This document shows, in pieces, positions 6,498 through 10,472 of a stretch of DNA of 10,472 nt. The position numbers and the translations under genes are program-made. This DNA comes from CAZDET01 sp964504335. GTDB lineage: Bacteria; Bacteroidota; Bacteroidia; Chitinophagales; Saprospiraceae. The notes under the pieces are model-generated. The model was not told the origin of the DNA, searched no databases, and saw nothing but the letters and a program-made list of their open reading frames with translations. The stretch is from assembly GCA_964504335.1 (NCBI GenBank), contig CAZDET010000112.1, positions 1 through 10,472 on the forward strand, given 5' to 3'. Numbering within the stretch: position 1 is the stretch's first letter; the number at the start of each line of letters is the position of its first letter.

Positions 6498-7022
6498 ATG
6501 TACTGTAGCAATTGCGGCACCACCGTTTCTGAGCAAGCCCGGTACTGTCCGAACTGCGGTAGCGTCGTTGAGCCCGCCACCTACGAAGCAAACGAACCGC
6601 TGGAAGATCGTTCGGGCAGTGAAAGCCGGATGAATACCGAACAGTATCGCACCCGTCGGTTCAATATTCCGCGCCACGAGATCGGCAACCTGATCGATCA
6701 TCTCCGCACCTGGTTGCGGTTCGAAAATTTTGACACCCAACTCGTCGAAACTGAAGACGGCGGCCTGCTGCTGCAGACGGCCAAGCGCGGCGGCTGGCGC
6801 AAATTGGTGGGCATGGATACGGCCGTCAATGTGCTCCTGTACAGTCATGAAAATGTACTGACCGTCCACATCGGGGCCGGACGTTGGTTGGATAAAGCCG
6901 TCGCCGGCGGCGTGGGCATCTTTCTGGTTTGGCCGTTGGCTATCACAGCCGGATTTGGCGCCTACGAACAGATGCGGCTGCCAGACCGGATTTTCGATCA
7001 GATTGATGGATTTAGGTATTAA
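6498..7022 (+). CDS. Zinc-ribbon protein with one C-terminal membrane segment
   Basis: 174 residues. The N-terminus carries a zinc ribbon, C3-x2-C6 and C17-x2-C20, of the short treble-type found at the start of many bacterial membrane proteins. A polar linker (25-50) follows, then an alpha/beta domain (about 52-130) with strands such as GGLLLQTA and NVLTVHIG. Residues about 134-154 are hydrophobic and Gly-rich, most likely one membrane helix, followed by a short tail ending FRY. Function is not recognised. The 27-bp spacing suggests co-transcription with the methyltransferase. The ATG at 6498 is secure because the ribbon begins at residue 3. Confidence 0.88.
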   Translation: MYCSNCGTTVSEQARYCPNCGSVVEPATYEANEPLEDRSGSESRMNTEQYRTRRFNIPRHEIGNLIDHLRTWLRFENFDTQLVETEDGGLLLQTAKRGGWRKLVGMDTAVNVLLYSHENVLTVHIGAGRWLDKAVAGGVGIFLVWPLAITAGFGAYEQMRLPDRIFDQIDGFRY

Positions 7023-7067
7023 GTAGTTCTTTAACAAACGACTTGTACTTTTAAGGCCGAGGCTCAA

Positions 7068-7123
7068 ACTGGCAAACGAACTAAAGTACTAACTGACTAA
7101 AGTACGAACGAACTAAAGTACTA
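7068..7123. repeat. Tandem array, 8-bp period with exact 16-mer copy, 7 units
   Basis: Octamers of the form A-N-N-N-A-C-N-A repeat without slip from 7076 to 7123 (six units), with one degenerate unit before them at 7068. The 16-mer ACGAACTAAAGTACTA occurs exactly at 7076-7091 and again at 7108-7123; between them lies a variant with changes at three positions. The array lies in the 124-bp gap before the M1 peptidase and ends 23 bp before its ATG. The rest of the gap (7023-7067, 7124-7146) holds nothing I can name. Confidence 0.85.
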
Positions 7124-7146
7124 ATCGTAATTATCATTCATCCAAT

Positions 7147-9279
7147 ATGAAATATTCCTTTATCGCGCTTCTCCTGTTTCTGGGGCTACAGCAGACGATC
7201 GGGGCTCAGCCATCCGATCTTTATATGCCAAGCGAATTTCAGAAAGCATACAAAGAGGGAACGCGCTCCAAAGACGGAAAGCCAGGGCCCAACTACTGGC
7301 AAAACACAGCCGATTACCAGATGCAGGTACGCGTTGATCCGGAGGCCCGACGAATTGAGGGGAGCCAAACGGCCACCTACTACAACAATAGTCCGAATGC
7401 CCTGAGCACCCTGGTCGTTCGGCTCTACAACGATGTATTTCGCAAAGCCAATCCGCGTGCCTCCCGCGTAAATCCGGAGGACATCACGGAAGACGGAGTG
7501 GATTTAAAGATGCTCAAGATCAACGGCGAGGAACTGTCGCTGGAGGATGGCCCCGTGCAGCGCTCCGGTACCAACCTGTTTATCCAGCTGGCTGAGCCAC
7601 TGGAAAGCGGCGCTTCGCTGGAGATGGAAACGGAATGGGCGCAGTTTATCCCGCTCACCAACCGCCGAACCGGCGTAGCGGATAATACGTCCTTTTTCGT
7701 GGCCTATTGGTACCCACAATTTGCCGTGTACGACGATGTATTTGGTTGGGATACCGAAGATTATTCCCTGAACACCGAATTCTATAACAACCTCGCCAAT
7801 TTCGAAGTGACCATCGAAGCGCCGCCCGCGTACACCATTTGGGCCACCGGCGTGTTGCAAAATCCGGAAGACGTCTTTCCGGAAGCCATCAACGAACGCT
7901 ACCAGCGTGCGCTGTCCTCCACCGAAACCGTACGGATTCTGGGGCCGGACGAATTGAGCAACGACTACGAGCACGCCTCTGGAAGCTGGGTGTACAAGGC
8001 CGACGAAGTCAGTGATTTCGCCTTTGGCCTCAGCGACCACTACGCCTGGGATGCGGCTATTCAGCGCGTGGCCGATCGGGATGTCCTGATCAGCTCTGCC
8101 TTTCCCTACGAAGCGGCCGCCGAGTACGATACCCTTACCCAAGCCCAGCGCAAAATCATGCGGCATTTCTCCGAGGACGTTCCCGGAGTGCCCTATCCTT
8201 ATCCGCGCTTCACCTCGTTTATGGGCTTGCAGGGAGGCGGAATGGAATTCCCCATGCTTGCCTACAACCAAAATGGGAACATCGGGCTGACTGCCCACGA
8301 AATGTACCACACCTACTTCCCCATGTACGTACGCGTCAACGAGCGCCTCTACGCCTGGATGGACGAGGGTTGGGCCGATTTCATGGACGGATTGATCGTG
8401 GCGCGCTACTTCATGGATGACGATACGCCGCCTTATCTTCGCACTGGTGGAGGCGTACAGGGCACCCTGGGCACGTACCGGGATCTTCCGCTTATTACCT
8501 CCTCCCAGTTTATGGACGGCAGTAACTACGGTTATGCCTCCTACCCGTTGCCGAGCTTCGTGTACAGTATCCTGCACCAGCACCTGGGCGAAGAGCTGTT
8601 TTTCCGGGCCTACCGCGATTACATCAACCGCTGGGCGTACAAGGCACCCACGCCCTACGACTTCTTCTACACCTTCGAAAACGTGAGCGGGCAGGACCTG
8701 TCCTGGTTGTGGGAACCGTGGTTCTTTAGCTACGGAACGGCCGATGTGGAAATCGTAGAGCGCAAAAAAGGAAAGCTCACTTTGCGCAACGCCGGCAACC
8801 GCCCCGTACCCGTGCACGTAGATTTGAAATACGCCGACGGCTCCGAAGAAGAAATCGTGCGGTCAGCCATCTCCTGGGCGGAAGATTCGGAACTCACCCT
8901 CACGATTCCCAATTACCGGGAGCTGACGTCCCTTTCGGTCAACAAGAGTATTCCGGACAGCGACTTTCTCGACAACTTCTCTCCTTCATTGGCAGAGCAA
9001 ATGGAGGGGCTCGACTACCCGGATGCATTCCTGGGTAGTTATATCATCCAGGGGTTTAATGCGGAATTGAAGATCGAAAAGGAGGACAATTTCCTGATGC
9101 TGCGCATTCCCGCGGCCGGTATTGAGGGCTATCTGGTGCCCCAGGATGAAACAGGAACCTCTTATTTGACGCTGAAGGAAGACATTGAAGTAGCCATTCT
9201 GGACGATCCCTCCGAGCTCAAGAACATCGAGGTATTTCTGAAACAGTTTGGCGTTCGAATTCGGGCGGTGAAGCAGTAA
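7147..9279 (+). CDS. Secreted M1 family zinc metallopeptidase
   Basis: 710 residues. Residues 1-20 form a signal peptide (cleavage likely after IGA). An N-terminal beta domain (about 55-300) precedes the thermolysin-like catalytic domain. The zinc site is HEMYH at 384-388 with E407 19 residues on (HExxH-x18-E, in DEGWADF); E385 is the catalytic base. The exopeptidase motif is GGGMEFP (363-369) rather than GAMEN, keeping E367, which in M1 enzymes binds the substrate amino terminus. Y466 is a plausible transition-state tyrosine. The catalytic region ends near 535 and is followed by beta strands. Residues about 620-710 form a small beta domain resembling DUF3471. Reaction: removal of N-terminal residues from peptides, in the periplasm or outside the cell. 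It follows an octamer array, and the next gene starts 44 bp later. Confidence 0.96.
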   Translation: MKYSFIALLLFLGLQQTIGAQPSDLYMPSEFQKAYKEGTRSKDGKPGPNYWQNTADYQMQVRVDPEARRIEGSQTATYYNNSPNALSTLVVRLYNDVFRKANPRASRVNPEDITEDGVDLKMLKINGEELSLEDGPVQRSGTNLFIQLAEPLESGASLEMETEWAQFIPLTNRRTGVADNTSFFVAYWYPQFAVYDDVFGWDTEDYSLNTEFYNNLANFEVTIEAPPAYTIWATGVLQNPEDVFPEAINERYQRALSSTETVRILGPDELSNDYEHASGSWVYKADEVSDFAFGLSDHYAWDAAIQRVADRDVLISSAFPYEAAAEYDTLTQAQRKIMRHFSEDVPGVPYPYPRFTSFMGLQGGGMEFPMLAYNQNGNIGLTAHEMYHTYFPMYVRVNERLYAWMDEGWADFMDGLIVARYFMDDDTPPYLRTGGGVQGTLGTYRDLPLITSSQFMDGSNYGYASYPLPSFVYSILHQHLGEELFFRAYRDYINRWAYKAPTPYDFFYTFENVSGQDLSWLWEPWFFSYGTADVEIVERKKGKLTLRNAGNRPVPVHVDLKYADGSEEEIVRSAISWAEDSELTLTIPNYRELTSLSVNKSIPDSDFLDNFSPSLAEQMEGLDYPDAFLGSYIIQGFNAELKIEKEDNFLMLRIPAAGIEGYLVPQDETGTSYLTLKEDIEVAILDDPSELKNIEVFLKQFGVRIRAVKQ

Positions 9280-9323
9280 CTTTAAAGATAGCCTTCGGCC
9301 TGTTTAGCATATTCTATTACACC

Positions 9324-10238
9324 ATGGCGACTTCCCCGAGCGAAATCAAAAACCTCCTTTCTTCCGGTCGTACGGAAGATGCTATTGAACGTCTGCTGAG
9401 GATCACCAAAAATACCGCCTGGCACGATGAAGTCGTGCAGCAATCCGCCCGGTTTCGCGAGTGGCAGCGGGCGAAGCGCTCGGGGGCCGTTCCCGCATCC
9501 GAACTCGATCTAAAACGGAATCAGATCAATGCGGCGCTGCTGGAAATCATGAATGGGATGTCCGACAACCCACCTGCTGCAATAGATTTTTCGGTCTGGG
9601 GTCGGCTTTTGAAAACGCTCGGCGTGATTGTGGCCATTGTAGCGGGGCTGATTTTCGCGTTCAACTCCATCGGTGGTTCCGGTGCCAGGGGGGGCAATTC
9701 CAATTCGATCACTGTATTAGTACACGGAAAATCGGGAAAAGACGATATCGTCTTACCCGGTCGGGGCATCGTCTATCTGATCTACGGAAATGCCAAGGTG
9801 CCCGAAACCCTCAACAACGAAGGAGAGGTCACCTTTAAGCAGATTCCGGAAGCCGTATTCGCCGAAGGGGCGCGCGTCGAGTTGCTGTTTGAAGATCCGG
9901 ATGGTGAACCCTACCGGGCGGCCCGGCCCGATTCGCAGTATGCCGTCGATAAAGGGGAATACATCGCGCTGGAAGTAGTGCTGGAAGGAATGGACCGCCT
10001 CGAAGGCACCGTAAAGGACTTCGTGACCGGTGAACCGCTCGACAGCGTGATGATTCGCATTCGAGGCTACAGTTTCTACAGTAACACATTCGGAGAATTC
10101 ACCATCGAAATCCCCGAGGAACGCCAGCGGCAGTTCATTGACATTACCGCCGTCAAAGACGGCTACCAGCGCTGGGAACTATCAAACGTACCCACCACCA
10201 CGGATAAACCCATTGTCATCGGATTGAAGCCTCAATAG
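9324..10238 (+). CDS. EAD11 adaptor domain - transmembrane helix - CarboxypepD_reg-like protein
   Basis: 304 residues. Residues 1-80 match the effector-associated domain 11 (EAD11) pattern: a short helical domain starting IKNLLSSGRTEDAIERLL, then SARFREWQRAKRSG and RNQINAALLEIM. EADs are adaptor domains described from bacterial conflict systems, where identical EADs on separate proteins are thought to bring effector and sensor together. Residues 93-114 form one membrane helix; with no signal peptide, the N-terminus is probably cytosolic and the rest outside. Residues 127-222 are beta-rich. Residues 225-302 form a CarboxypepD_reg-like beta-sandwich (LEGTVKDFVTGEPLDSV, then TFGEFTIEIP). The following gene starts 2 bp after the stop, so the two are almost certainly co-translated. 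No enzymatic residues are evident; the role is likely structural or signal-coupling. Confidence 0.88.
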   Translation: MATSPSEIKNLLSSGRTEDAIERLLRITKNTAWHDEVVQQSARFREWQRAKRSGAVPASELDLKRNQINAALLEIMNGMSDNPPAAIDFSVWGRLLKTLGVIVAIVAGLIFAFNSIGGSGARGGNSNSITVLVHGKSGKDDIVLPGRGIVYLIYGNAKVPETLNNEGEVTFKQIPEAVFAEGARVELLFEDPDGEPYRAARPDSQYAVDKGEYIALEVVLEGMDRLEGTVKDFVTGEPLDSVMIRIRGYSFYSNTFGEFTIEIPEERQRQFIDITAVKDGYQRWELSNVPTTTDKPIVIGLKPQ

Positions 10239-10240
10239 CT

Positions 10241-10472
10241 ATGAAGCACCACCTGATTACCCTATTATTCATAGCACTGCTAGTGACTGGCTCCGCCGCG
10301 GCCCAGCAAATCGACCTACAGGGCCGCATTTCCATCCACAACAGCCGCTACCGCACCGGGCAAATCGAATACGTAGCCGAGGCATTCGTGAGCGCGCCCT
10401 TTGCCGGCTCGACTAATTCGGACGCGGAAGGAAAGTTTGGGTTGACTTTTAATGGTATTGCAGAGGGTACCT
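10241..10472 (+). CDS. Exported CarboxypepD_reg-like protein (3' end outside window)
   Basis: 77 codons are visible before the window ends. ATG at 10241 lies two bases after the TAG of the EAD11 gene. Residues 1-21 form a clear signal peptide (MKHH, Leu/Ile core, GSAAA before Gln). Residues 25-77 resemble a CarboxypepD_reg-like domain: LQGRISI, then a segment AFVSAPFAGS, then SDAEGKFGLTF with the usual D-x-x-G-x-F turn. The downstream part is missing, so the effector or repeat domains that may follow cannot be judged. The tight coupling suggests it works with the extracytoplasmic beta domains of the upstream protein. Confidence 0.85.
   Translation, partial: MKHHLITLLFIALLVTGSAAAQQIDLQGRISIHNSRYRTGQIEYVAEAFVSAPFAGSTNSDAEGKFGLTFNGIAEGT

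Noticed and set aside
3447..7123. CRISPR-like arrays
   Set aside because: Units are 8 bp and directly contiguous with no unique spacers; no cas genes are present.
7504..8817. Antisense open frame (437 codons) opposite the M1 peptidase
   Set aside because: The + strand carries the complete zinc site and signal peptide; the antisense product shows no recognisable motif.
9280..9323. Small GCC-TTC-GGC hairpin between the peptidase and EAD11 genes
   Set aside because: Only three base pairs and no T-tract follow; not a credible terminator, so read-through from the peptidase gene remains possible.

Overview
This window most likely comes from a Bacteroidota chromosome, probably a Saprospiria/Lewinella-type marine bacterium. 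That placement is an inference. It rests on a GGMEFP-type M1 peptidase, a secreted BNR beta-propeller protein, an EAD11-transmembrane-CarboxypepD_reg protein, the lack of clear Shine-Dalgarno sequences, and intergenic arrays with an 8-bp period. All recognised genes lie on the + strand. I saw no rRNA, tRNA, CRISPR or insertion sequence.

Layout. 1-186 is an open frame that may be the tail of an upstream gene (weak). 265-3441 encodes a large secreted Asp-box beta-propeller protein. 3619-4224 is an AT-richer MNT/HEPN toxin-antitoxin locus: the MntA-like nucleotidyltransferase is intact, but the HepT-like HEPN toxin is a pseudogene spread over three reading frames. 4313-5520 holds two diverged paralogues, each with two membrane helices followed by TPR-like helices. 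A hairpin at 5561-5605 separates them from a TTG-started class I methyltransferase (5691-6470) and a zinc-ribbon membrane protein (6498-7022). 7147-9279 is a secreted M1 metallopeptidase with a C-terminal beta domain. 9324-10238 is an EAD11-transmembrane-beta-domain protein, followed 2 bp later by the start of an exported CarboxypepD_reg-type protein that runs off the window.

Two things stand out. First, the last two genes look like one membrane-spanning unit. A cytosolic EAD11 adaptor domain, known from bacterial conflict systems, is tied by one membrane helix to extracytoplasmic beta domains, and the next gene encodes an exported protein with the same type of beta domain. The partner effector is not visible here. 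Second, four separate intergenic gaps contain short degenerate tandem arrays with an exact 8-bp period (3447-3503, 4265-4312, 5525-5556, 7068-7123). Each has its own consensus, and each sits next to a start or stop codon. Two of them are related in inverted orientation and bracket the TPR gene pair.

The beta-propeller protein and the M1 peptidase are both predicted to be exported and fit a protein- or polymer-degrading, surface-active lifestyle. The MNT/HEPN locus appears to be a decaying defence or addiction module.
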